Program-made: the position numbers and the translations under genes | The notes under the pieces: generated by a model | What the model was told of the DNA's origin: nothing | What the model saw: the letters and a program-made list of their open reading frames with translations, nothing else | Databases searched by the model: none | Shown here: positions 22,028 through 33,187 of the stretch, piece after piece | Layout: the number at the start of each line of letters is the position of its first letter | Position numbering within the stretch: position 1 is the stretch's first letter | Assembly (NCBI GenBank): GCA_036250225.1 | Contig: JAPZLL010000001.1 | Span: forward strand, 248,001 to 312,000 | From: Cercophora sp. LCS_1 | Lineage: Eukaryota > Ascomycota > Sordariomycetes > Sordariales > Lasiosphaeriaceae | DNA length: 64,000 nt | Reading direction: 5' to 3'

Positions 22028-22768
22028 TTAGGTTATGTTGTTACGGCGCGAGGCGGCTGCAGTTGGACTCGGACTGGGGAGGAGACAGACGGTGGGGAGA
22101 CAGCATGCTCGGGGCGCTCAGAGTCGAGAATCAGGACCGAAGGAATCAGGAGTCGGGGCTTGTCAACGTCGCTGTTCTAGACACGCGGGGCTGTTGCAGC
22201 ATGGCTGGCGCGCGGGCGGTCGGGCGGCGGTCGTGTCTGCGAAATCGATCGCGGGATTCGTTTCGTCGTGTCGAATTCGTCTCGCGAGTCTTGTTCAGCT
22301 GATGGCAGCTTTGGCATGCAGAGGTCGAGAGAGGACAGCCATGCACCTGGATCAGGGCCAATCCGCGGCGTCTGACATGGATAGCCCCACCTGCCGAGTC
22401 TCCGGCTCGGCACTGGTCACTCCGAAGCCTGGAATCCAGATCCCTTCTCCCCTGTAATCGACGCTGATCACCGTTGAAATACCAACTGAAGCTCATTTAC
22501 CCAATTGACGCTTGCCCAACGGTCCGCCTGGCCATGGCATCCCGGGAACCTATGCGACCACGTTCCGGGCCCACGGCCCCCATCCGTTCGCTGGAAATTC
22601 AGACGGAGGAGCTCTTCGCATGATTGTTGTCTTCAGATGCATTGGGCTCGAGATGAAGCCGTTCAAGCCGAGGCACATCTCTGGATTGTGCAAGTTCAAG
22701 TTATCTTCAATTACGTAGACGTGTCTTTTTTTGACCGCTATATTATTATATATTCCACTTCTCCACTC
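22028..22768. other. Intergenic: PIK1 promoter / permease 3' flank
   Basis: Upstream region of PIK1 and 3' flank of the permease gene, both minus strand. No gene recognised. Confidence 0.5.
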
Positions 22769-25109
22769 TCACCAAACCGACGGCCGCCGGACCGGCTTCT
22801 GTCGCTTCTTCCTTTTCGGTTTCACCCGCTGCGTATCACGGTTAGCTTCTTGGCCTCTCGCCGACAGTACTCGAACATACCTTGTATTTCACGCGCTCGC
22901 TTCCATCGGGCATCTGCACGATCTCGTGTTGGATGTGAAAGCCCATCATTGGGAGTAATTTGGCCCATATGAGCCAGTAGACGGTCCCAATGCCCAACAT
23001 ACTTGTGCCCAGGGCCGGCACCACGAAATAGGGGATCGCCGGGATGGACTTGTTGGGGATGAAAGACGCCCCCAAGGTAAACAGTAGGGAGAGAATCCAG
23101 AATATGGTAAGGATGGGCGAACTGTGGAAAGTGGTGCGCTGCTCCGCCCATCGCTCCGACGGTGTGAAGTTGAGGTACAATAACCCAATCGCGAGGAAGA
23201 CTAGGTCCATGTTAGTGAATTGAGAATACGGGACCCCTGAGCCCTGAGGCCTTACCTTTGATCCAGTTGCCCGTGTAGATGAAGACGTTCGTCACAAATG
23301 TATACACGGTCGATATTCTCCCAACATTCGTGGCTGAATCCGATCCAACCTGCGACCCAAGAATAAGGGCCATGGTGACCAGCCAGTGGAGGAAGATTGC
23401 CCCCGACGGGGCGTTGAAGGGCCAATCGCTTGCCCAGAACCTCGAGAAGGGCAAGACGCCCTCTTTTGCAAGCTCCTGTTTGACTCGAGGCATAGCAAAT
23501 GACTGGGCGAACACGTTACCCAGTGCCGAAAGACCAATGAAGACCGGCAACGCTCGTCTCACAAACGTGTTTTGGCCCATCACCTATAACGCTCCGATCA
23601 GTTGCCGTTCACATTTATCTTCGGGCACCTAACTCACGTTTTGGAAAAACTTGGCGGCCACCACAACACCCGAGTTGGCCATATCATCCTTTGACATGCC
23701 AGCGAACTGTTGATGTATTAGTCAGACGACGTTGGGGAGGAGATGCCGTTACTCACATAGGCGATGTTGGCCAACACGTAGAGCAAGGTAACCGCTGAAA
23801 TTGCCATGGGGGCCGCCTTCTTCAACGTCCTCGGGGCGTCACGCACTTCCGTCAACACATAGTTTGCATTCTCCCAGCCGCTGTATGCATACAGCACTTG
23901 CAGCAGTGCAATAGCATACAGCGCTGCTGAAGCAGCTGTGGGCTCTTTTTCTCCCTCCTCTCTGTGAGGGTTCTTCATGGGCGGACCGTCAAAACTCGAG
24001 AAGTTGTTTGGCGGATCCACAGTAAGTCGTCCGGCAAGCGCCGCAAACCCTGTAAAAACCACGATAGAAAGCAGGATGAGCTTGAAGGCACCAAGGGCAT
24101 TGCTCAACCAGATGCCCAACCGAGGGGTAAATGCATGAATCAAGCAGACGCCAGTGATAGCAGTCATGGCGACGCCTCGAGTCACCCATGGGTCTGGGGT
24201 AGCGTCGGGGTTCGCGGCAACCATCATGTAACTGCTGAAGCTGATAGAGCCGGCCGTGGAGATGGCAAAGAGCACGAACTGCACGGCAAATATGCATGTT
24301 GCTAGGTATCGTGGTCGCTGGTATACTCTTTCGAGCTGAGATGGATGTCAGTTGTGGAAGGAAGACCAGGCTCAACAATGGCATCCGCTTACATAGACCT
24401 TCTCTCCACCCGATCTTGGTAAGGCAGTACCATACTCTAAGTAGACAAACAGTCTTCTCCAGGTTAGCCCCGAAGATCCACCAACACCAGATAAGACATG
24501 GAACATACCCGCTTCATCAAGTCAGTTAACTAGGCTTCACAAGTCATCATAACGATAGGACTCACCAAAAAGTCATAATCCCCCCCAACACCCAGAAGAG
24601 TAACGTCGCGCCGACACTGTTAGTGAGGCGGATGATCTCTGCGGGTGTTGAGAAGATACCGGCGCCGATGACGCGGTTGATGATGAGAAAGGCCGTCGAC
24701 CATGTCCCTAGTTTTCTGTCTAATAACAGTGCGCATTCGGGTTAGAAGACAAGACACAACATGTATCCACCTCAAGGCATAGGCTCAGGGCCCAAGGCCA
24801 AGTACATAGGGGCAAGACACATTTGTCCGGAATAGGGAGGTGAGATGTCCAGATCGACCATCAACGTCCATGGAGTCCGGTCCTGTTTGAGGCCCCACCA
24901 TTGGCTACCACGCTCGAGAGCAATAAAAAGTACGGCAACCCACCTTCGGGATAGACAAAGTCATGGTAGTCGTCCAACGACGAGTCCTCGGCCGTGTTGT
25001 TGGTGTGATATCCGCTGACCGTCGTGTACGTGTGATTGTCTTCTCCCGGGCTCTGCGCTTCGACATCCTGTTTAGCCACAGGCTGCTCGAAGATTTCGGG
25101 CTCCTGCAT
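22769..25109 (-). CDS. APC-family amino-acid permease, MUP1 (high-affinity methionine)-like
   Basis: Polytopic plasma-membrane transporter of the LAT/MUP1 branch of the APC superfamily; methionine is the best guess for substrate. Nine exons: 25109-24944, 24719-24566, 24511-24509, 24453-24393, 24335-23757, 23706-23638, 23583-23256, 23200-22881, 22828-22769, giving 579 residues. A hydrophilic acidic N-tail of ~55 residues precedes DRKLGTWSTAFLIINRVIGAG (first TM with the APC unwound-helix glycines), LEYGTALPRSGGEKVYLE after TM2, and about ten further TM segments; the C-tail is basic. Exon 3 is only 3 nt: without it every splice of the flanking GT..AG signals gives a stop or frame loss, and with it the conserved TFCGLFVYLEYG is restored. 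Intron 1 is long (224 nt). Family is sure; substrate is an inference. Confidence 0.88.
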
Positions 25110-27215
25110 CGCGACACCCCTCGTTATCGCCTGCTAAGTGCTGTCATTCGATCCACCTAGTCGCCGTTCCGGTATCCAGAAAAATCGGGATGTATGTGGG
25201 ATGAGAGAGATTAAAAAGACGAGAGACGCCCAAGGTGACTGACGAGGCTCGGGACCAGGAAATGTGAAGAAGTGAAGTGAACAGCCCAGAGCCTCACGCT
25301 TCAGCTCTCAGCTGTCTGCACCAACCTCGGACGAGAGATGAGAGGGCAGCGGCGGGCGCTGGGCGCCAGGGCCTGCTGCAGCAAGGCGGATCCAGCCTAG
25401 CCCAGTTCTGTCGTCCTGTCACAGTTCGCCCCTGGTCAACGTTTGCGGACGTTGGCGTTGTCGTATCTGGCCAGCCTTGCCGATGCCGAACCAAGAAGAT
25501 AAAACCAAAGGAAGAAGATGGCCGTGATGGAGAAAGCCAGAGTCCGGGTCCGTAGCTCAGGCTAGGGGAATCCTCCTCTCCCCCGTCCTGTAATCTACAT
25601 CGCACGCGACACCGAAGCAACCCGGAAGAACTAAAGAAGGGGGGAGGGGTGGAGGGGCCAAGGAAAAACGCCTGGGGCGTTGCGCTGCCTGCCTGGAACA
25701 AAATCCTACGCCGCAGTTTGGTACGACAGGGGGTCGACACCACCGGGGGTGTTATCGCTGGGCCAGGGTTGGTGGTGTGGCGGCGGAAGAGGCCGATTGA
25801 AGGGAACCGCCAACCTCACGGTCCATCCATCCCGTCCTGCACAAGACAAAAATGGACGCCTCCCATCTAGATGGGAAGAGAAAATGGCCGGGTCATCCTA
25901 GACGCCGCATTATAGGTCTTCGTTATTGCAGCAGGAACGTCTCAATGCGCGGCCGCGATGTCGAAAACTCCAAGGCGAGCTTGTGCTTGATGATTGGCGA
26001 GATTGGCCTTCACAGGCCGCTAGCGCAAAACCATTTTTCCCCGCCTGCAACGTTCCCAGGTTTCCCCAATTGCAACTTCCTTCTTTTTTTTCTTCCCACG
26101 CGACCGCAAGACACACAAGACATGGGATTGCAAGGGCTTAACCGAGAAACCGATTCCATCCCCGCATCGAATCACACTAGACGGCAAAGGATCGCCGGTC
26201 ACCCATCCTCCCACCATCCAAAAAAACACTCGTCCCTCGGTGCCGGGAAGCCGGCTTGTCGTTTCTCGTTCCTTCTGATTTCTGGCTGTCATCAATAGAG
26301 ACTTTAGCGAGAGCAACACTGCAGCCCGGACACAGCCACAGCCTCACCTTGTTCTTTTATGCACCGTTTTGATAGGTATTTCGGCAATGCTAGCCAGCCC
26401 ACACTGCAGTTTGCCCGGCATTCAAGACAGTGCTCGGTCGCCTTTTCGAGCTTGGTGCTGCCGTCAGTGTTGTCATTGTTCTGTTGTCAGTACAGCCTCA
26501 TTGATATCAGGAAATACAATTTCCTCACCGCTCAATATCCATTTGGAATGCTGCTATATGTCTTTTAGTTATCCCGAAGTCCCCTCCCATTTGAGTGTGG
26601 TCTACACCTCCGGGCAAAGACCACTTGTATCAACTACGTTGTCATAGCGTGCGACAACGGATATCTCGCGCCTGCGTGAAGTTGGGCATCCATGTAGCTC
26701 ACAATCATATGGGGGTATTTCTAAGAGTTTCTGGCGTTTGAGCAGGACTTACTCTCCCTTTGATCGGTCAGGGGCTGTCAACACCATCAGTCACTGGAGT
26801 AACAAAGACAGGTCGGACACATCAAAAACGGGAATAAGGGAGCATACCCCTAGCATAGAAGCTTAGCCGCACTCTTTCCGCGCCGTAGCTCTTTTAAAAC
26901 CAAATCAGCTGGTTTGGCAGCCTGATACCTCACGCGTGGGTTTTCATGTCAGCGCTGGGTCACCACCAAGCATTACCCTGAGCAGTCATCCCAGACCGTA
27001 CTTCATCGACTCCGCGGTTTCTCTCAAAATCCTGTTCATCATTGTCTTTCTTTGGATAGCCCACTCAATATCCAAGACGCCACTGGTATCCCCCAAAAAT
27101 CGCCATGATAAGTGTCCCATATAGTCCCGAGATCCAAGAAGCAAAAATAAGCAAGTCGCTCGCTTTGCTGTGTGCGCCATCGCCATCCCGTAGAAACAAC
27201 CAAAACGCAAGAGGA
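25110..27215. other. Intergenic: permease upstream region
   Basis: About 2.1 kb with no recognisable coding sequence or RNA gene. It is the 5' flank of the permease and the 3' flank of the unknown-function gene. The long upstream region would suit a nutrient-regulated transporter, but no specific binding sites could be argued. Confidence 0.5.
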
Positions 27216-29477
27216 CTAGATGATTTTTCTCGCAACTTGCCCCGAGAAGACATTGAGACCCATCTGCTTTCTAATCTCATCTACCCTCGCCCTCTGTACT
27301 CTGCGTTCCCTCATCACCTCGTCCCATTTTCGGATAAAGTTGTCTTGACCTACAATTCCAACTAGTCAGTACTTTTTCCGAAAGGCTCATCATCTCGGAC
27401 AACTTACTGGGTGAGTTCTCAAAGTCAATCTCAAACGTCTTGTACAACTCATACCGGGACTCAATGTCCGGATCTGGAGCTTGGCCATGAATATCCAGCC
27501 CAGCCATCTCAAAACTGCCCTTTTGTTCGATATGCGCCTTGATACCAGGCCACCTTGGTCCCTTGGGTGGAAAGCCCGACGCCTTTCTCGGCTTTAGCCT
27601 AACCATCGTGGGCCCCTCGGCTTTGAGCTCGATGTCGTCGGTTACTAGGGACGGTCAGCGTCATATCCAATCCATATCAACACCAAAGACTCACTAAATA
27701 GTGTGATGTACTCCCCCAACCTCCCAAGATATATGATCAACCTTGATGAATTGGCCACCAGTCGTTCCCGCAGCGGTCCGGACAGTGCAGTGCCAGCTGT
27801 GACGAAAGACGCCACGTCGGACTGCGGGGACTTCCTCAGCACATCCTCGTGCCACATTTGCAGTCTAACCGTATAATATGTATCGTTTGACCTGCTATCC
27901 TTGCTGAGCTTGACAAGCTTTACGCTCGTTATATCCAGCACGACCTTTTCCGAGGTGAGTTTGGCTTGAAAGTCGCATAGATCTGCAGTCGGGAGGTTAG
28001 CAAGTCCAGACCCATCAGTGACAGAACGCAAGAACATACCCTTCAGCTTCCCGAACTGGTAAATCCCAGTTGGCCTCCCATTCCCTGGTCCTGTCTGCGA
28101 ATACAAATTGCCCTTTTCGCCCTCGTTGTCCCGGATATGGACCACGTTCGGAAACCTAGGATCGTACGCATAAACCGGCACCAACTGCGCGTTCATCGCT
28201 TTGACTGCAACTTGTTAGCACCACCCCAAACACCCTCTTTGAAGGAACTTACTCCAATACGTCTCCGACTCATGCCCAACCTTACAATGGAACCTCAGGT
28301 CCCCCGATAAGGTGTTCCTAAAAACCTTCAACACCCCTTCCATAAAGACCGGCGCGTTGAGCGTCTGCGCGCTCTTGACGGGCCCATCAAACAAGATCTG
28401 CTCCCCCGGCAACACATTGTCCCGACTCGTACTCGCCCCATCGCTCGAGTGACTCGGCGCATGCCCCAGTCCGGGGTGAACCACAACCGGTGTTAGCGTG
28501 TCGTATCCATCACCACCTGAATAACTCTGTCCGATGCCCACGTAATTCGCGTGTGGCCCGATACTCATCGCCTCTCCCTGGGCCGCTCCTCCAGCGTAAT
28601 AGCCCCCGTAGAACTCCTTTTCGTCGTCTCCCAGCAACAGCGGCGGTCCATCTGTAGGCGAATATTCTGACTCCCTCCTCGGGCTAGCCACCGGGCTCGC
28701 AAGCTCCATCAGACTCGGTAGCCCTCCAGTCGCTGCTCTTGATTGTGGTTGTTGAATATGGTGTGTATAGTTCACATAGTCAAAATTGACGACATTCTGT
28801 GGGGGCGGTGGTTGCTGCTGGGGAGTATATCCGGCCGGGGAGTACGGCGCTGGCTGGGTGGGATATGCTGGAGGAGAATAGGATGGGCTTCGAGGCGCCG
28901 TGTTTGGATCCGTGAGGGCCTCGGCGGCGTTGACGCCTCCGTCTGATTCCCAATACAGCGGGGTGGCGCTGAAGCGCGAAGGGTTGACATTGAGCTGAGC
29001 CATCTGAGCGGTAAGGTCTGCCGGAGCCGGGGAGATCGGGCTCGCGGCAGGGGCGTACGAGTTGTTTGGGGAGTGCGCTGATCGGCCGGGAGAAACGGGG
29101 AACTTGGGCGTGCTGGTTGGGCGGCGTCTGAGAGAATTTCTTAGGAGCGAGCCGAAGCTCTGGGCTGCGCTGGGTCGCGCATCGGGCTGGGGAGCGCTTG
29201 GTTGTGGTGGAGGAGCGGGCGGCGGCGGTGATGTGGTAGCATTGGGGTTGCGGCTGTCGTCGATGCTCTCGAGACGATAGCGCCGACCGTCTGACGTGAC
29301 AAAGATGGAGCGGTCGGCTAGTTGGGCTGTCGCCTCGACGGTGCGTAGGTCGAAGCCGTTCTTGTTATCGAAGAGGGCCGAGAAGGGCCCGGCGGCGGAA
29401 TCATCAACGGCTGGTGGCAGGCTGGGGGGAGCCGCGGGGCGGCCGCCTGGGGATGGCATGCCTATATAGGTGCCCAT
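27216..29477 (-). CDS. Conserved filamentous-fungal protein of unknown function
   Basis: Not recognised as any named family. Exons 29477-28253, 28204-28040, 27982-27695, 27644-27408 and 27349-27216 give 682 residues; introns are 48-58 nt. The first ~320 residues are rich in P/S/A/Y with poly-proline runs and look disordered. From about 350 the protein is ordered: LPGEQILFDGPVKSAQTLNAPVFMEGVLKVFRNT, then a beta-rich region (VVLDITSVKLVKLSKD, YYTVRLQMWHEDVL, RLIIYLGRLGEYITLF), ending in a charged helix (IRKWDEVMRERRVQRARVDEIRKQMG). The beta-rich part could be PH-like, but that is only an impression. The start at 29477 is the first ATG; the open frame upstream begins at TTG. The last exon is needed for the helical tail and ends TAG at 27216. 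Confidence 0.75.
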
Positions 29478-30613
29478 CAAGCTGCTCGTTTCATTCGACC
29501 ATGTCCATGTTGCGACGGGTGTTACGAAGGACGTGGGAGCCAAGAGAGGGACGAAAGCGTGCTCGATCGGCGGGCCGCATGCGTTGGTGGATTCGGGTTC
29601 GCAAGGCGCAAGCTCACTGCTGGGACAGCGGGTATCACCAAGATAAGAAGGTGGAAGGGCACAGGGGATCGGGAAGCTCAAGGGAAAACGCGGGGCGGGC
29701 AGTCAAGGGGCCAAGAAAGTGGACCAGGGATGCAACGAAAAGGAAGAGGGCAATCAGGACAAGCAAACACACACCAAATGGCTTGGGGCTGATGCTTGCA
29801 TTGCGTCGCTGCAGTCGCGGCGTCGCTTGTGAGTTGCCCTCCAGTTCCAGGTTGCCTGCGTCTGGTATGCGTCTCTGCCACCTGTCTCTGCCTCCCCGAT
29901 CAGCGATTCAAGGCTGCTTGGTTGTCTTTCGGTAGCCGAGAGGGGGATGCCGCCGTCACAGCCGCCATCGGCATCTCTGGTTTCCCTGCTTCTTCGGGTT
30001 GCCCAATGACCGCAGCGGTAAGGCTGAGCTCGACTTCGTCGCAACACTGCTCGCGTGGTCATCACTTGACGGGAAATGGCCCTGGGCGACTCAGTGATCG
30101 ACGGACCTTCCCCCGCATGATGGCGGTCCCCGTTGCAGGGGTTTATCGGCGAACGCCAACTGGCTGAACATGGGGTGCTCACGTAGACGCATACCCTGAC
30201 CATTCCCTTTTTGGAAGTATATGGAAACTTCGTTTTTTTCATCTCACCCACTGGCCAGTTATCAGGCTCAACCTTACTCATCCCACAAGATAGTGGCGCT
30301 CATAGGTCTGATTATCATCGGTGGATAAAATCTAAAGGTAATGCATCTCAGCTGTCAGCGCTCACACCACAAGAAACAAGCGACAGACCTCAACTGTCTG
30401 CTCAATTCAAATCAAGCAACCGCTCAATCGCACAGCTCGCGCGAACATCAAAGAAACCCATCCTCCGCCATCAGCAACACCTCTTGGTCTTGCTTGAAGC
30501 ACAAACGCCGGTGTATATGCCAGCTTTCCAACACCCCAAGTAAACGCCAAAACCCTTCACATCATTCATGTCAGTCGGATCACGCATGTCCTCATCAGCC
30601 GTTCAACCTTTTC
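29478..30613. other. Intergenic: upstream of the unknown gene, 3' of NC2-alpha
   Basis: About 1.1 kb with no supported gene. Open frames on both strands are low-complexity shadows without domain signals. Confidence 0.5.
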
Positions 30614-31582
30614 TCATGCAGCTCCTTTTTTCTTCCTCCCGGCCCTCTTCTTCTTTTCCACAACCTCTTCCTCGCTCTCGCTCTCCTGCTTCCCTGCCTT
30701 TCCCTTCCCTGCCTTCTCTTCGTTCTCCACACGTCCTACAATCTCCCTGAGGAAATCCCACTGGTCGTCACTTTCCACCACCTGTTTGAGCATCTGCGCC
30801 GAAACTCGTTTTGAGTTCTTCTCCCTAGCCACTTCTGCGCTCTTAGTCACAAGCGCGATCATAAACATTTCGAGCGCCTTGCCCACTGCAATTGGTGTCT
30901 GCTGTGCAACCTTTCCCACCTCCTCATCAGCTTGCATGATACGCTTGATGCGAGCGGTGGGAAATTTGGTCTTGACTGGTGAAGGCTCGATTGCTGCTGA
31001 AGATGAAGAAGACGCCGCGGCCGCAGCGGCAGCTGCTCTTTTGGGCGGCATCACGCCAGCTGATTGTGCTGCCAAAGGTTCCAGTCCTCCGGGGAGTAAT
31101 TGTGCGGATGCCGGTGTGGCTGGTGTGCTGGGCGCGCCGTAAAAGCTGGAGGGCTGCACAGGAAACTGTGGTTGGTGTGCTGAGCTGTAGGATTGGTAAA
31201 AAGACGCTGGCTTTTGTTGGTTGCGGTATCCAGGTCCGGCCTGAGGCGACACGGCAGTTGTCGGGGATGCAAAATACGGTGAGTAAGCCGGTGATTGCTG
31301 GTGAATGGCGGAGGCAGACACGGCGGAAGAGGGCGTGCTAGGGAAAGCTGAATATGTATTCGTCGGAGGCTGCAGATGCAGGCGCTGTTGCCGAGAAAAT
31401 TGCGACGGCGATTGCTGGGATGACAGCTCTTGCAGTTGTGGTTGGGCTCCAGTCGAAGTTAAGGTTGCCGCGCTTTGTGTCTTTGCAGGGAGGGCGGACG
31501 CGGGTTGCTTGCTGGAAGTGGGGCCGGCCGAATAAAACGAAGAAAGGTCCGGGGATTTGGGAGCGTAAGTATCGTCGGACAT
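30614..31582 (-). CDS. bur6: NC2-alpha / BUR6 (DRAP1) histone-fold transcription corepressor subunit
   Basis: Subunit of negative cofactor 2, which with NC2-beta (Dr1) clamps TBP on DNA and blocks TFIIA/TFIIB. Single exon, 322 residues. The first ~200 residues are Q/S/P/A-rich, with an alanine-serine run just before the histone fold. The fold starts at KTKFPTARIKRIMQADEEVGKVAQQTPIAVGKALEMF and continues through ALVTKSAEVA and KRVSAQMLKQVVESDDQWDFLREIV, a clean H2A/NF-YC-type fold. The tail is acidic then basic (ESESEEEVVEKKKRAGRKKK). The start at 31582 was preferred to an in-frame extension to 31645 that adds a hydrophobic leader unlikely for a nuclear protein. The long Q-rich N-terminal part is unlike yeast Bur6 (~140 residues). 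Confidence 0.9.
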   Translation of the reverse strand: MSDDTYAPKSPDLSSFYSAGPTSSKQPASALPAKTQSAATLTSTGAQPQLQELSSQQSPSQFSRQQRLHLQPPTNTYSAFPSTPSSAVSASAIHQQSPAYSPYFASPTTAVSPQAGPGYRNQQKPASFYQSYSSAHQPQFPVQPSSFYGAPSTPATPASAQLLPGGLEPLAAQSAGVMPPKRAAAAAAAASSSSSAAIEPSPVKTKFPTARIKRIMQADEEVGKVAQQTPIAVGKALEMFMIALVTKSAEVAREKNSKRVSAQMLKQVVESDDQWDFLREIVGRVENEEKAGKGKAGKQESESEEEVVEKKKRAGRKKKGAA

Positions 31583-33187
31583 GGCTCCCGAGAAGTAAAC
31601 AAACGGCGACAGAAAAAAAAAGGTTATTGGACAATCCACACCCACAGCCCAGACCAGGCTGGGCGCTTGAAATTGACTCCTTCCGCCTTCCTTTTTGTGT
31701 GGCGCCTCGTCTTTGTGCGTCCCGTCACCGGCGGGGCCTGCAGGGTCGCTACTGCAGCGGGTTCCGTTGGCTGACTTTCTCTTTCTGGGAAAAGGGCTCT
31801 TTGCGTGGAGCGAAAAAGCTCGGGGTATGAGCGCTACAAGTAGTCAATTCCTGCTGCGACAGCTGTAGATGGCTTCTGTGTGGCTGGATGGAGGGGTTTG
31901 GATGCGGGGCTAATGCAGGATGAGGGGCTGGAGGCGCAACGACGGGAGATAGAAAACAGAACTGAGACAACAGGAACGGAAAGCAGGGGATTGGGATTGT
32001 GGATGGCGGTATATAGCCCAGGCTCTAGCCTTCACCTTTCACAGATAGCCAAGGAAGGAGAGACCAGTGGCCTTGAGCCCAGATGCAGACGGGACAGGCA
32101 GCAACAGCGAGGCTGCCAGCCCGGAGCCGTAAACTGTCTGATGCAACAGCTGAAGGCGATTATGAGCTGTCGCTTATAATCTCTGCGCTCCCCGTGAAGG
32201 GATGGATATAATATGCACAGCGGCCACCCTGACAAGATGCCCTCTGGCGACGAGCATACGGCCAGATGCAAGGGCGCCGTGTCGGCACTCAAGCTTATCT
32301 GAAGCTACTTGCTACATCCTCGCGCATACAACTATTCAACCTGACAACCCTACGAGAGGATCGAGAGCTTGCTAAGGCATCGATCTACAGTTCAACCGAC
32401 CAAGCTCCCGCTTATATGAAAGGTGGGGGCGGGGCCAGGCTGCTGCTGTGTATCGACGTTGGAGGTGGTGAGGCTGAACAATGAGACGTACAATTCTTGG
32501 GGCGAAGTTCTAGCCTCGGCCTTCGAGAGGCTCGAAAAATTATTTGTTCGGGTGTTGGTCGATTGCCACGATGCGTGGAAGGGATCGAATGATGGCGGGA
32601 ATGCGGCGCAGGGAGCTTGAGCTTGTTCCATGGGTGAGCAGGGAAGCTGGAGGGGCGGAGACCCCATTTTATGCACCAGCCGGCACAGCGTTCGCAAACA
32701 GAATCACAGCTGGTCCGTGCCATCTGATCTGTCCAGGGGGTTGCACAGCCCCAAACCCTCCCATCGGAAATCGCAGATCTCTTGCATTGCCTGGCGGTCC
32801 AATCTCCGTTTTCTCAACAAGCAACTTCAACAAGGCATCGTTTCGAACATCGGATGGAGATGACCGCCCAACATACTAATAAGAAACTGGGCAAAAATGT
32901 TTCTTCATCCTACAGCCTCTCAACGGCTAGGGAAAGTTACATCCTCCGATAAGCACCATCACGTCACAGTTTGACGGAGGCGGGCAAGGAACCACAAGGC
33001 AAGTCGATATTTCTCACACTTTCCTCGAATCAACATCGTGATGACTTCGCAAGAGCAACCGAAAGCCAAAGACATTTGAACAGCACGCTTTGAAGAAGCC
33101 GATCTTCGTGAGCCTGGTTTCATCTTCCGTGTCCCGTCGGTGATGGCACAAAATTACTTGATCTAATCTGAATCGTTATTACACGCC
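31583..33187. other. Intergenic: NC2-alpha upstream region
   Basis: About 1.6 kb without recognisable genes: the promoter of NC2-alpha and the 3' flank of the esterase, both minus strand. Confidence 0.5.

Noticed and set aside
25294..25743. 149-codon minus-strand open frame upstream of the permease
   Set aside because: Composition of a GC-rich chance frame (P/S/R-rich), no motif and no splice continuation.
29754..30281. 175-codon minus-strand open frame
   Set aside because: No recognisable domain; typical shadow of GC-rich non-coding DNA.
33038..33172. Possible second box C/D snoRNA (GTGATGA ... CTGA) near the esterase 3' end
   Set aside because: No convincing terminal stem, spacing too long, and no rRNA complementarity recognised before box D.
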